Assembly (NCBI GenBank): GCA_940671915.1
Contig: CALNVZ010002100.1
Location: forward strand, 20,806,597-20,870,596
Reading direction: 5' to 3'
DNA: 64,000 bases
Source of the DNA: Paracentrotus lividus
Lineage: Eukaryota; Echinodermata; Echinoidea; Camarodonta; Echinidae
Position 1 is the stretch's first letter, and each line of letters starts with the position of its first letter. Positions 12,706-26,800 of this stretch are shown piece by piece. A program made the translations under genes and the position numbers. The notes beneath the pieces are model-generated. The model saw only the letters and a list, made by a program, of their open reading frames with translations, made no database searches and was not told where the DNA came from.

Positions 12706-13439
12706 TTTTTTTTTTTAACTTTAAGAACACAAATGCCAATTAGTGTTACCATAGAGGCAAAAAATGTCTTCTCTCCTTCAAGGTGTCACTGAACAATGAC
12801 CACATTCTACCACACCCTTTTGTACTGCGGGCCACTGCATGTCAGGGATCGGCTAAATAGAGCACATTATTCTCTTTGTCATTAAGAATGAAAAATCTGT
12901 CTTGTACAATAATGGTTTCTCGGTCGAGAATTTTCAAGATTACATGGCAAAAAACATGTACGATTGTACATATTTCATAATTAAGACACGATAGCTTTAT
13001 ATCTTTGAATGCAAACGAAAACAGATTTTCCACCCTTTTCATAATCAAAATGTGACAGATATCAGTGAGATGCTAGCTGTTTAGGTAGGAAAAAAAACAC
13101 AAATTATTTTGCGAAGGGTGTCGTCTGCTATAGAGTTAATTGTCTGCCCCGCAATTAAAGAACCGTCGGCACAATGACAGCTAGTTTTGTGATGCTATAA
13201 TAAATGATCTGATTCGCCGCAGCATACGAAATCAGGATGAGCGATAGTGTCACACGCACTGTGATTGGATAATATTTCAGAGCGTTTTTGACGACTTTGA
13301 CGACTTTTATTCAGTATATTTTCTGACAATATCGTTAAATAATTTATTTATTTTAAATCCCAAGTCCGGATGGCATTTTGAAACGATATCAGCCATCGGC
13401 CTGGTACCTACTAAAGCAGACAGTTAGGGTGAACTAGAG

Positions 13440-13640
13440 TTTTATGGAAATACTTTCGCATATTAGAGTCGATGGAGGAACCGTAAAGTCCTATTCCAGA
13501 CTGCTCGAGTTCGGATTGTAGAAGGAGTTTTGAGCCTGCAGTGATTGGACGTGGCATGCGTCAGGGATGACTTCTGTCTCCTGTATTCTTTAACATAATG
13601 ATTAGGCAATTGTAAAGGAAGCCCTAGAAGCAATATAAAG
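13440..13640 (+). pseudogene. Reverse transcriptase remnant of a LINE
   Basis: In one plus frame (about 13530-13620) the sequence reads VIGRGMRQG, a stop, then LLSPVFFNIMI. This matches the conserved reverse transcriptase block G-x-RQG-C-LSP-x-LFN-x of non-LTR retrotransposons, with the usual Cys codon changed to TGA. Further stops follow. Only a short dead fragment survives, and the clade cannot be told. Confidence 0.65.
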
Positions 13641-14127
13641 GACTGCTTTTTACAGTTTGACATTAAAATAAATATCCTCGACCCTTTTATAGCGCAATGT
13701 TTTGTCATCTTCAATCAAGGCGTGTTCGTTATGCCATAGCTCGTCAGCCATGAAGAAAGTGGTTGTTTTAGTCGAACTTTTTTGTTTGCGAGGTAGGGTG
13801 TAGATATATCCACTACACCTCATAATTATATAAATTTTTATATCATCCAAAACATTTGATATAAGGTGTATAATTATGTTTCATGTTTGTAATTAGATTT
13901 AAAGGGATTGAGCAACTAGGTGCACACTTGCAAAAATCTGAGTTGTGGGATCCTACATGTTGTCAGTGCAAACCTAAAAAATTATTTTCCGAACAATAAT
14001 TGCATGTTTCACAATCAGTAAAAAGTGGTTATTTTCCCTCCATAAACAGTGTTGGATTAAGCATTATGATTATGGTGACGTTCAGCCATTCAACCATATC
14101 TTTATACATTTATGTATGAAGAGTGTG

Positions 14128-14148
14128 GGTGTGTGTGTGTGTGTGTGT
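14128..14148. repeat. GT microsatellite
   Basis: About ten GT dinucleotides lie in an AT-rich setting. The surrounding region (13640-15900) holds no recognisable gene. It contains A-rich and CAA-rich low-complexity patches (about 14640-14710). Confidence 0.9.
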
Positions 14149-15921
14149 CTGAAGAGTTTGATACCATAAGGAGCTAAATCCAATTTTAGTGTTTATGTGT
14201 AAATAAAGTTTTTTTTTTAATTACCACTTTCCTTTATTCATTGTTATTTAATTTTGATATACTGTATATGATAGGGTTATTGTTTGAAATGGATTAAATC
14301 ATGTTAACAAAATTCTATCAGTCCATTTGAATTTTTAAGAATTTGTCATAAGTTCAATTTTCATTGATTTAGCTCATTTTGGAATCAAAAACTTTGTGAA
14401 ACTTCCATTTCTGCACATTCAAACACGTTTTACAAATGAAATTTAACATTACAAAACATATTAATATTGCTAGCATAGTAGATTCTGCATACTGATATTT
14501 TAATATAACTTCAGATCATGTGGTTAAATGAACACAATATCCTTATTTAACTCCTTCTGGAATCAAATCGTTTTGATTGAGCTCTTTTTGAAATAATAGG
14601 CCTACCTAAATTTGCGACAAAAAAAAAATCAAGCCTAAACAAAAACAACAACAACAACAAAAATCCCCATGTTTGAGAAGCAATTAAAAACAAAAAAACA
14701 AAACAAAACAAATTTGGTCAAAAATAAATATAGCTCCTTTTAGAATCAAGCTATTTATATATTGTATAATAATAAAATGGCATGATTAAATATCAACATG
14801 ATTAAACAAAATAATTAAATCAGAGCATAATTGAATAACAACATATATGTGACCATGACCTAATTAACTAATATGAATATAATGAGCCGACTCCTATGTT
14901 TTGTGAACCATACTCATTGAACGTATACGGTAACAATCGATATAAGAATGCACACCCCATAGTTTTTAAATTTGCTGAAGACAAAACTAAATGCCAAGTA
15001 ACTTGGCATCAATGCCTTCATGATGAAGTGCACCTGCAGTTTTCGATCCAAAAAAAAAATTGGCTTGCACAAATATCAAAAGAAAGCAATTTCGTGTGAA
15101 GTTTATCATACTGCTGGGCAATCATGAGTTATTAATGTGTCCTACTAATTAGATAATACCTGTTGTCAACTTTAGAGTTGACACAGTTCGGTGACCCCGA
15201 ATGAAAGTCAAAGTCGAGGCATGAAAAAGGAAATTGAAGCTAAAATAAAAATGGACGTTCCAGCAACTCACCCGCATGACCACAATCGAGAGCAACGACA
15301 AAGTCGATAAAGCTGCAATGAAACATTTTCTTCGAGATAGCCGTAAACATGTTCCCTTATGTCCAATTGCTTTGTTTTGAATTAAATTGTACTTAGAAAA
15401 CTTAACATCCACAAATGAAGACATCCTGTGTTATAATGCAAATTATACGTGGGACCCGGTGTAACTCAAACGGAAGACGCAATCACTCTTGAAGTTTAGG
15501 TCGATTGATCCATGCAACTAGAAGTGCAGCAAGACCTTTGCATGGAACACTTTCCTGAAGAACTGCAAAGTTTTGCCAAAACACTTAATATAACAAATCC
15601 TCATTAAATCCAATGAAATCTTATGATAGTAAATTCCATTCATTTAGCAATAAATAATCGTCGGACTGTAGAAAATGATCTGGAAAATACATCCTTTCGT
15701 AATTGAAGTGAAGTTCTTAGTTGCCTCGTACGCTATTGATGACCTCATATCTCGCATTCGGAGGAAGTCCCCACTTTTGTGGCCCGCACGCTTTGATGAC
15801 CTTATAGTTGGCACCGTATACTAACAGCAGGGACATGTTGTAGAAAAGGACTGCTAACTGCGGTTTTCCTTTGTGCCCAAGGAGCTAAGTGATCGTTTTG
15901 TTGTGTTTGTTTTTTGTTTTT

Positions 15922-17097
15922 TAATCTAAAAATGATAAAAAATAGGGGTTCTTTATCCACTCAGTGACTTCAAGCCATTTCTTATGTATGCCCCTAAATG
16001 ACTTCAATACAACCAGTACAAAAAAAAACAACAACAACAAGAAACAAAAAACAAACAAAAACGATGTTAGAGAAGACTACGACAAGTATATTATTCTACT
16101 TACTTCCTCTATACTGAGTGAGTCAGAAAAATAGACACCTAGAAAAATGTCAATAAAAAGGAAAACAATTATAAACTCCAATTATTATACGTATTTCTGA
16201 AGAGGCGACTTTTTTCCGCATCTCTTGATACAATTTTTTGTGTATATCTTTAATGGGCTTGGATGAACACATGCATTGTTAGCGAACATGTAATTTAGAA
16301 ATTGGCAAAGTGGGAGTAATCAAAACAAAAAGCTATCGAAAAGCAACTCCATCCTGACTGAAATAGCATAACCTTTTTTAACCGAAAATGTTTTCTTGCA
16401 ACTAAATAACTGGCAGGGTGTTGTTTACACATATCGACTACATTTTGTGAACAATGAGATGATCTTAGGTCAAGAATGAGTGAGCACAGTCAAAGATAAA
16501 ACATCACTTTTCAAACGTTTAAAGGCTTTTAGGGCTGTCAGTGACAATCTACTCTTTGATTATATATGAATCAATATGATTTTTACACAGAATCTAGTCG
16601 ATAATTGTAACAACACCCTTGCAAGTTATTTGGCTAAATAAACAATCGTTAAAAAGTTTTATGATATTTTATTCAGGATGGAGATGCTTTTTTTGTCAGC
16701 TTTTTGTTGTTCGATGTTATTACCATCTTGACAATCCGAATTTACCTGTTCGCAAAGATGCACGCTGTGTTCATACCAAGCGATAAAGATATAAAAAAAA
16801 ATTGTTCAAAGATGCGAAAAGTGGGCTCTTTCAGATATACGTATAATATTTGGGGTTTTAAATGGTTTTCTTTTTATTGAACATTTTTTCTGAGGTGTTA
16901 AGTTTTTCTGACTTCACTCGGTATAGAGGATATTAAGTAGAATAATATACTTCGTAGTCTTCTCCTAATCTTTGTCAATATTTTGTTTCTTGTTGTTGTT
17001 TTTTTTTATCTGGTTGTATTGAAGTCACTTTGGGGCATACCATATAAAAGCCTTGTAGCCATGAGGTGCCATTAAGAACCCCTGTTTTTTTAGATTA
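15922..17097. mobile_element. 1.2-kb foldback (long inverted-repeat) element
   Basis: The left arm (about 15922-16378) and right arm (about 16660-17097) are inverted copies over roughly 435 bp, with scattered differences. The outer ends pair 'AATCTAAAA...GGGGTTCTT' with 'AAGAACCCC...TTTAGATT'. Internal matching blocks include the ACTTCAATACAACCAG / CTGGTTGTATTGAAGT and TAGAATAATATACTT-type sequences. The loop is about 290 bp with no coding capacity. It is a non-autonomous palindromic transposon of unknown family. A poly-T tract (about 17098-17121) follows the right arm. Confidence 0.75.
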
Positions 17098-17121
17098 TTT
17101 TTTTTTTTTTTTTTTTTTTTT

Positions 17122-19700
17122 TATAACAAAAAATCACAGCATCCTGTAATTCAATAATATCCAATTATATTGTATATCTATAACTTAAGCTGAGCAATAA
17201 AAATATATACATTCCACCCGCCTTGCAATTATGGATTATCTCCGAATTTCCGGAGTGTCTCGCGAAAATTCCACTTCAATTACAGGTAATTTAATAGTTA
17301 ATGAAATCATCCAAATGGCGAAATTTTTCTCTAAGCAATTTGGCGGTATATTTAATCCTCCGAACTAGGTCCAAAATAGCGCTTGGCAAATTTTCTTGGA
17401 GGAAGATATGCATTTTGGCTTTGATTACAGTACTTGTTTAAATACTAGTGAACTATATCTATCAGATTAAACTAGCTATAAACTTTTACGTTCACCATAT
17501 AGGTGGCAATCAATACAGGATTTTCTCCTCTAAATTCTTGGCACGATTTTTTATTTTGTTATGATATTCAGTAGGCGTTTGCATAGTTCATTTGTCTTCA
17601 GACCAAAGAGTCCTGGAGAAAAAACTTAGAGTAACTTCTTTAGATTATTATTTATATTTGTCTTAACTTCTTCTAAATTAGGAACATCACGTTTTTACCA
17701 GGCGTAACTGATATGGTAATATATGGGACGATTCTCATTACGCATAAACAAGGAATTTTATTATATAAATACAAATTAAGTATTTGTGATTAATCACTCT
17801 CAATAAGTGTTATCATCAACTCACAGTGAGACTATACGCTCTCTTCTAAGTACTTGAATAGAACTCAGAGTATTGATTCTTATAGGAGCAAGATATCACC
17901 TATATAAATTGTGACTGTGCTCTAAATATGTTATTATTTGGTTCTCTCCACTGAAATTCATCAATTCTCGGGACTTCAGCATATTATACTATAGGTAGCT
18001 AAATTCGGATTGTTTTGTTATCATTTTTTTACGGTTTGTTACTTCTGTTTTCTATGTTCTTCAGAGCGGCAGGAAGGCGTAAATAGCACGAAGATACACA
18101 TACTGACACGAAATTATAGGAGTTTCCAATGGTGTGAGTGTATAATGTGACACTCACTCACTCTCTCGCACGCGCATAGTATGTGATCATTATGGAACAG
18201 ACGATCATTATCGATTCTTTCACGCAGTTAGGCCAGCGCGCAGGATTAGAGATCAAATTGACCCCTTATGATAGTAAACTTAGTTAATCAGGAGTAAGGC
18301 ATATAGAGACAATCGCATTTGTCTTGATATAATTTCATATTTATTTCCAACGCCCTGGACGAGAGGCCCACAATACGTTCTGCCCAGATATACAACAAAG
18401 TTTTATCATGACAATCAGTAATGTTTAAACGCAATATTCCACTCTCAGTACGGTTCGAAGGGTTGAGGGAGATAGGCACGAACATCTTGGTGTGACTGGT
18501 TCTCTCAATTGAAACTAGTAGAATGACAGCATAGACTACGGAAGAGACGAGGGGCTGAGGGAACGGAGCTAAGTTGATGTTGGGATATATCATCTCACCA
18601 ATTCGGGTTAGAGAGATGGAGGGAAAAAATCTTATATAGAGTATTTCTTTAGAACGATTTTGAGATTAGATTATATTGTGTGTTGGAGATAGATAGTGAT
18701 GGAGTAGTATTTAATAATATTAGGGCATAGAGTGAGGGAAGGTAGTGGTGAATATTTCTATGAGTATTAAAAAACACTCTGGTGTATTTGCGCACATAAG
18801 GTTACGAGTTTTATGAGAAATTTTTAAAATTACGTTCTTCTAGATATATCTTTTTATACATATTGCAACAGAATATAGATATAGATATATCGTGAATTTA
18901 GACACCGCGCAGTCTTCTCACTTACATTGGTATTAAGAGCAAAAAAAGAATGATAATACATAAAAAGCAGATGTTTGATTATAGGGAATTATTAACGATT
19001 AGCTATGGTATATAGGCTACGAGGGGGCGGAAATAGTGGTTCGAAGGGATTTCACTGAGCGAACGCGTGTTATTTGCCTTTGACCAAACTTGGAGTGATA
19101 GCGGTGGAGTAAATACATGTTAAATGTTAGCTAGTATGTCCCTATAAGGGATTAATTTTGAGGGGTAAAGAGGAAGTAGGTGTTGGTCGTACGCCGTTTA
19201 CCCATAACTTATGGCATACATTCTGAGGTGTAGTGGTCTTAGGCAAGGACCTTATAGACTGAAAAGAGAGTACATAAACTTTGAGGACATATAGACAGCC
19301 GCTGCATGAATTATTGAGGAGAATGAGAGATAATTTAATGAACACCAATTATTCTTTCACCCAGAAGGAGAAGATATAGGATAAAAATCTCCTTTTGTTT
19401 CGTTCTGGAATACCTGACCAATAGAGGAAACAAATGAAATCTATTGGGAAGGCATTGAGTTAAAACAGCATAGTCAGGCAAAATCCTGAAGATTACACTC
19501 TCAAGTTAATGAAGGATGAGGTATTCAATCATTCCCTCCACAAACTGGTCACATTTTATCGGGACTCCCCTGATCTGCATGCTGGAATGAAACGCTATAA
19601 CCACTTCAACCAGACCAATTCCCATGTGTTTGTTCAAATGTTTCTTCTGGGTTACTCCCCAATAACTGTCATAAATAATTGATTTTGTCCTTTCGCCGCT
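17122..19700. other. Intergenic stretch without recognised gene
   Basis: No supported gene. The longest open frame here (18593-18288 on the minus strand, about 101 codons) has no family motif I recognise and no splice or promoter support, so I do not call it. Confidence 0.4.
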
Positions 19701-19722
19701 CATCTCCAATTTTCCTTTTCAG

Positions 19723-19836
19723 ACAAGTCTTTTACCACCAGGAGACAGACAATGGATCTGAATTTGAAGACGGTGGAGGTAGCTACCGGCTACAGTATGC
19801 TTGGCATGGAGTCAGTCAACCCCATGGAGAGTTGGT
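19723..19836 (+). CDS. Possible 5' exon, perhaps of the downstream sulfotransferase gene
   Basis: The sequence lies between a good acceptor (TTTTCAG at 19716-19722) and a good donor (GTAAGC from 19837) and is more GC-rich than its surroundings. One frame begins with an ATG (about 19753) and reads MDLNLKTVEVATGYSMLGME. Another is open throughout and ends on a codon boundary. A second candidate with a GTAAGA donor lies at about 20446-20559, but its reading phase does not join cleanly to either neighbour. Linkage to the sulfotransferase is a guess from strand and order. Confidence 0.25.
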
Positions 19837-21799
19837 AAGCGGCCAGTTTGCTCAGAGTCTGATGTAAGTAATGGATTGTGCATTGAAATGTAGGGGAGAT
19901 TGGAGGCGTTTCTGTATTGGTAGTAGCTAACATTGAGCATATTTTACAGCTAACCACGGGATGGTAGGCTAAACTGGATCTCACATATTAATTCCTAAGT
20001 CCAAAATATATGACAAATTAATAATACGATTTGTTGGCCTTACATAATAAAGCACTCTTCCTTCATATAAGACCTCCCAAACAAAAGTTAATATTAGTTG
20101 AGAAATAATTTATCATATGGTGCAGCGTCTTGTTGCAATACTTTCCCTTTTCTTCTGAGCAGTCTTGATGCAATTATAAATCGCCTATCCCTCAGTTTGC
20201 TGTTGATACGACCGCATTGTGTAAATATTAACCGGATATCAACTCCCTCCCTTTTCTTCCATTGATGAAGTGATAAATGACATTTAGTATGTTATCCTGC
20301 AAGGGCATTCCTTTTTGGTTATGGTGCTTCATATAATGACTCCAATACAAATGCTTGATTTTTCTTGGCACAAGCAGCCAGAGTGATTACGGAGCCCACT
20401 GACATGCCCCAGCTCAGATGGCTACCGTTGAGAAGTTGAGCTGTTTAGTGGCCCTGTTGGTGTCTGATATGCACTCTGTTCTATGGGCTGCACCAACCGA
20501 CAGGCCAGAAGATGATCATGTGCTGGATGAAGATATTCAAGTCTGACAATGAACACGGGTAAGATGAATGAATGAACTTTTTGTTCACACGAAACTCTAA
20601 AAAGCTTCTATGGTTTCCTTTTTTTTTTCTTTTTTAAAAAATTAAATTAGATAAATGGGGATAGACTACATGAGTTTGTGTTTGTATTCAATTTTGGTTC
20701 TGACTAGCTATGTTTAGTCTGCGCTTTAAATGATTCAAGGCATTTTGAAGCGTTCTAAAGAAAGAACATCATAAGAAGGGGACTTCAAATCTAACAATCA
20801 TGGTTAAAGCAACTAGGTGTGGAATTCATATATCTACTTATGATCAATAAACCCCCATAAGCTTGGAATGACAAGTATGTGAGTGTTTGTGGTGTAATTC
20901 TAGTTTGTGTCAAATATATCCCTCACCAAAAAGGATTTTTTTTTTACAGACAAATATACTTGTGCTTGTCAGCTCTAAACCTTATGGAGAATAGCTAAGT
21001 ATCCAATGTGAAATTGAGTACATAGTTAAGGGATAATCAGCAACACCTATACCCTTGGATACGAGTCCTCTAGGAAGCAAGATATATTGATAAATATCTT
21101 CTTAAAAATCATGGAGCGAGAGAGTATATAAAAGGAAATAAACAACCAGAGAATGTGATGGTATATAGGAGATTGTGTATAAACGGATGTTATATTGCAG
21201 TACAACTTTATGTTATCATACACTAAACAAGGCCTGTTTTTTTGTTATACTAATAGTTATAGACTTATCTTATTCAAACAACATAAAATCCATTACTATT
21301 TTGCTCTTGATTGGCTCGGGATGTGTACCGTCTCTTCATCTATTTGATAACATGAAATGTGTAGACAAATAAATCAGGGTTTGTGGGAGGGAATATGGAT
21401 GATCTTTCTTTGTAAATGCATCTTTTGAAATGTTTAAAAAAAAAAATTTCCAAAAACAACTTCATTCCATTAGCTTGTAATGATGATACTAGAAAAATCT
21501 TTCTTCAAGTATTATATATCATAATAATTGTTCATATCTGACGCGAAATGTTCTTTGGTTGTTTTATTTTGTATTGTCCTTTGTTTTTTATTGCACCTGA
21601 TAACTCTGTGTAGTTTGTAGTTTGAAGAAATTTATTCCAATTAGATATTTTAGCGGGTGTATTCGATAATCATATTTGATTCGTTTCAAAATTACCCGCA
21701 TTATGTTGCCAAATAACAAAAATCGGGCAATCTTTTTTCATATAGGCTACATTCCCAAATTGCCGATATAAATCATGCGCTATTTTTATCCCAAAAGAA

Positions 21800-22485
21800 A
21801 AGAGAAAGCTCCAGTAAGTGGGAACTAGGCATTTACGTAAGCATTACAAACAAACAAAAAGACAAATAACAAAAAAAAAAAAACGCAATAAAGAATCATA
21901 TACTCATTTAAAGTTTATTTTGATAAACTTTTAAAATGTTTTGTTAAATTCCTCGCCAAATGAGTTAAGGTAACAGTTAATCACTACTACTCCATAACCG
22001 CACATTACCCCGTTCAAGGTTTGGGGTAAGGGGGACAGCATAAGATTGGAATAAAATGTGGTTAAAAGTGAGAAACAAAGATCTCTGTCTTCTAAACGCT
22101 GTTTATACAATCATGAAATATCTTCTAGATTCTAAGAAAGCGGATTACCACTATTTTCAAACATTTATAACGACTCTTATTACTTTTTTTCCTTTAACAG
22201 CCATTTCAAGTGATAAAAAATATGATTATTTAAAAAAACAAATCAAAGCTCAATAGCACTTTTTAGATGTGTGATTATGTAAACAAAGCAAGCATCGCCT
22301 TCGTCCTCTACCCCTCCCCTTTTGTATGAAAGTAAACAAAAATACAGTATTAAAAAAATAGACCTTACTTCTTATCTCATATCCAAACTTTACGAAAACT
22401 AAAGTTTTAAAGTCTGCACAATTCAACAATATCAGTGCCCCATTTAAGACATCAATAAAACCCGTTTGCCACAATTTATGACACA
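21800..22485. mobile_element. Older, diverged copy of the GGGGTAA-type DNA element
   Basis: This segment parallels the element that follows it. 'AGTAAGTGGGAAC...GCATTTACGTAAGCATT', 'CATTTAAAGTTTATTTTGAT', 'AAATTCCTCGCCAAATGAG' and 'AAAGATCTCTGTCTTCTAAA' all have counterparts in the same order at 22497-22760. It is therefore a diverged direct copy, possibly the host into which the younger copy was inserted. Confidence 0.6.
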
Positions 22486-23250
22486 TAGGGTAAATTGGGG
22501 TAAGTGGGACACTTAAGCATTTACCTAAGTATTATAAAAAATAAATATAAAATACTCAATAAAGCAATCATGTCTCTCATTTTGAAGTTTATTCAATTAG
22601 ATATAAACGTTTTAGAAATGTTTTGGTTAAAAATTCCTCCAAATGAAGGTCAAGGTGTCAATGTTAATCATTACCCTGTCAAATTGGGGTGAGTGAGTAC
22701 ATATCATGCAATGAACTATGATATAAAAGTGCGGAATGAAGATCTCTGTCTTCATAAACTTTGTTTTTAAACTAAAATACTATTGAAATTGGTGCATCCC
22801 ACTTACCCAAAGTGTGTCATGCATGTGGGGTAAATGGGACAGTTCAATTAATACAATTGTTTTCAGTCTTTTGTGTACATCATATTTCATTTTAGATTAT
22901 TTTCTATTTTAAATTTATTTTATGAACAATTTCAGTGCCAAGTTACCCCTAAAACAAAAGGGATCTGGAAAACACAAGCACCAGTTTATAGTTCACCATG
23001 ATTTCTGGAATAGCTAAATGAAAATAATTTTATGTCGAGACTTGAGATGTTACAGATTTTTAACGATTATTTTCCCGATAACTGTCAATTTTTCCCCAAA
23101 CAGGCATGTAATTTGTTGCTAGATGTAGCCTATGTTTATTCTCGCTAAATTAGTTCCTCCACTGAGGCATGTCTCAATCATAGGCATATTATGCAATTCC
23201 CCCAAAGTGTCCCACTTACCCCAGTGTCCCACGTACCCCAATTTACCCTA
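22486..23250. mobile_element. DNA transposon, non-autonomous, with GGGTAAATTGGGGTA terminal inverted repeats
   Basis: The left end reads TAGGGTAAATTGGGGTAAGT (from 22486). The right end (to 23250) is its reverse complement with one mismatch, and both ends continue into GTGGGACACT. Flanking TA dinucleotides fit a TA target duplication. The interior of about 700 bp has no intact protein. The element is about 500 bp upstream of the first well-supported sulfotransferase exon. Confidence 0.75.
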
Positions 23251-23721
23251 TATGCAGTGAAAAAACATGGATTACGAATTCAAAAGTTTTTGCACGAGTG
23301 ATTATGTAGGCCTATTGTTTTTAAACACTTTTCGATTTAATAAGAAAGTTGATTTTACAGTAGCATATCTATAGGCTGACTGTATCATCAAAACAGACAC
23401 CTTATTTGGCGTAATAAAACTCGTTTTTATGATCATGGTGCATTACATAGATATATTGCCTGATTTAAAGGGTCACGGTCGTTTCTAGAGATCGAGGAGA
23501 CCCCATAATCTGCTATGACTCAAGGCCGTAGACCGCGGGTAATAGCAGATTTTGACGTCCCCCGAGAGCCCTAGAAATGACCATGTAGCGAAAATTAAAG
23601 CAGTCAATATAATTGTTTATATGCCGGAAACTATGGAGATATAAATATTGTTATCAGGTTATTATTATTTGGAAACCAATAAAACAAATCAAATTAAATC
23701 AATATTAAACCTTCAATCTAG

Positions 23722-23887
23722 GTGTCAGGAGTGGGATGTATGATGTTAATGGCATCGTTTGCTTTACTGCCATCTATCAAACACACTCCACTGGCGAACA
23801 GATACAGAACAGAACAGATAACGAAGAGATCAAAGACATTGATTACCAACCATGCCAACGAAACAGACCGCCGGACAATACCATTAG
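23722..23887 (+). CDS. CHST15-like exon a: membrane anchor/stem
   Basis: Acceptor ATCTAG, donor GTACGT. It enters in phase 0 and leaves one base over. The hydrophobic run MMLMASFALLP is followed by a basic, polar stem with one NET glycosylation sequon. The hydrophobic run is short for a signal anchor, so part of the anchor may lie in an upstream exon. Confidence 0.6.
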
Positions 23888-26800
23888 GTACGTACTTACA
23901 TGACTTTTTTTTTAACCATACATAATAAATTTATATGAATGTGAATATGAACCTATAATGTGTGCCAACTAAAAGTTTAGACTCACTTTTTTTTTCTTCT
24001 TCTTCTTTCTTTTATCTTGTGTCGCATGACATACCGATGCAATGCAATTTCAAATTGTAATGTATATTTGATTATCATATGATTTTTATTACAAGATGGG
24101 TCGCCAAGTAATAATTTTCTTGTATACCGCTATGTATTTTTTTTTTTTTCCTTCTTTTTCTTCTCAGCAGCTCCGGGGAAGCTACCAAAAAAAAAACCCA
24201 AAGACGTTAGTGTCTCCTTTTGGTGACACTTTGGCATCATTTTTATTTCAAGCAGAATAGTACTATGAACTACATATGATACATTAGCATAAAACAGCAA
24301 AAATCAGTAACAATATGAATTCATTTCGGATTCAGTAGGCCTACTACATAAGTATTGCCTTAATGTTTAAGTGAAAATAATCATTAAAATCTATAAATTG
24401 TTAACGCGAATAAACTGTCTATTCGCTATTTCCGCCAATAAATTCCCTATTTTCTTTAATATGTGGACACACTGTCTTCTTAACGTCTCATTTTTTAGGT
24501 GTATGAAAGAGATAACAAGTATATTGGTGCCAGTTAGAGATGTGAAAATTATTAAAGGGTTTACTCTGGAATTTTAGTGGTTTTAAAAGAAGCAGAGAAA
24601 AAATAAAATATTATGAGTGAAGGTTTGAAGAAAATCGACCAACTGAAAGAATAAAGAAGTTATTAACGTTAAGAAGTTTTGATTTTGTGACGTCACTTGC
24701 GAGCTGCTCTCCCATATGTCATGCATGTTATGCACTTTAAATTTGATAAATTTGTCTGCTTTTTGTGGACCTTAATGAAAGAATAGATTTTTTAAATATA
24801 AGAATAAAGTTGCTTCTCACAAGTGACGTCACAAGGTTAAATTCGTAATTCTATGGGGAATTTTCTCTATAAACCTGCACTCATAACTTTTTTAGTTTCT
24901 CCTGCTTTAGAAAAAAAAAATCAAATTCCATAGTGGACTATTATTAATTATATTTCTTTAAGTTTAAAATATCCGTTGATATTGGTTTATGTTAAATACA
25001 CTGATTTACATTTTCCCCTCCATTGTGTAGATGAAAAATTGATACAGGCATCTGCAGGAAGAAATACATCTGCTCTTTCAAATGGATTTGGGCCTTGGCA
25101 TCGTGACATCCCGAAGAAGCTCTATATGCTGGCTAAAGAGGTATATGTACATTCTGTGTCCAAACAAAAAAAAATGGTACAGTCGGAAACAAAAATATTT
25201 AGGTGTGAAATATTTTCAAATAATGTGTGGTTGTGGTACCGAAATAAAGCCGAAAGATTTTCTTTGCCGATGCGCTTTGGTTTGTATAATTTGCTTTCGT
25301 AAAACAAAAGTTATGCTAAATTTTGTGCGACGAGGAACAAATCGAAATTTAGCACTTCATGGCCATTATGCGAAACCTATACACAAAGGCATGGGACAGC
25401 GTGCAAAAAATGGATATTTCTTGATCGTAGAAAACTAGTCATATTTCAGAAATTACAACACCAAATGTGATGAAAAAAAAATGCAGGTGAAAGTTTGATC
25501 TTCCTGCTTTATGAAAATACCAAACAATAGCAGGCTGTTCATACTATAAAAAAATGTTTTCCACTTGTACCATTTTATTTGACACAGACTGTATAAGAGC
25601 AACCATGCACCAAATTTTGTTTTGTTATGTGATTGGTTAACAGGAATATTTCATTTTGCGTTTTGCCACTGAAATCAAGACACCCGCAAATCCTTAATTT
25701 TTAAGCCATTAAAACTTCTATGATACCATTGTCATCTTTCCAGTGCTCCTTTAGTATCTCTCTATTTTCCTCTTTTTCAAGCGCTTAGAAACATTTGTAT
25801 TAAACGCTTTAAAAATCGCAATGTATGATTATTATTAATAATACTGTAAACTTCAAGAGCGCACACAATTATATTATTTCATGTCTTTTAAAACTTTTTA
25901 ACACATTTCTCTTTGAAAAAAAAAATAGGCCTTTGACGTCATTCCAACGTCATTTCTTCCTGGCTTCAAGAGTCCATGTTTCTTCCTTCACCCAGAGGAC
26001 AGGACGAGATTACGATGTCTACCCTACTTCTATCTGATCGGGATTCAGAAGTGTGGTACCACTGATTTATGGGATAAGATCACGAGTCATCCAAGTATCG
26101 TTCGTACACAGAAAGAGCCACATTATTGGGCCAGAAACAGAGTGGGTTAGTAGGACCAAAGATTTTTTTTTCTCTAACACATTATGGACACGTTCATCGC
26201 GACTATTGATATGTAACACTAGATTCCTTTTAATCACTCAACAGAGAATCACTTTATAATCATTTTGGTGAAATCTGGGGGCGTTTCATGTAAGGACTTG
26301 TCGGACGTTTTATCCGACAAATTTGCTCTTAACCAATCAGATGCATGCATTTCAGTAGCTTATAACAGTTGTCAGTGAGAATTAGTGAATATGTGTTTCA
26401 TAAAATGCACCCTAGTGGGTGTTCCCACCCTTGTGAAATGTTTCATGAATTTAATGAAAATATGGAAATTGGTTGAACAGAAGAAATTTAAGAATTTATG
26501 TTACATATTTTCCTTACGCAGATAAAGCTTCTCCACCGTTCTATTGAAGGTCAATCTTGAATATTTTTATTTGAAAAAAGGAGAAAAAAATCCGTACATC
26601 TCTCTGCTCTCCACTTTTAAAGGTACAAATGACTTTTAAGTCAAAATAATAAACGATGTTTTATAACATTATGAAAGTTTATGCTCATACCTGTTTTCAT
26701 TGCAGTGCGGAATGAGTCCATCCGTGACTATCTAATTCGGCAGTCTCAAGCACTCATTAAAGGTTTCGCAAATCGAGAAACGGAAAAGAGAGAGCTTATC

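Noticed and set aside
18288-18593. 101-codon minus-strand open frame
   Set aside because: No recognised motif, no splice or promoter evidence, and a length plausible by chance in a 64-kb window.
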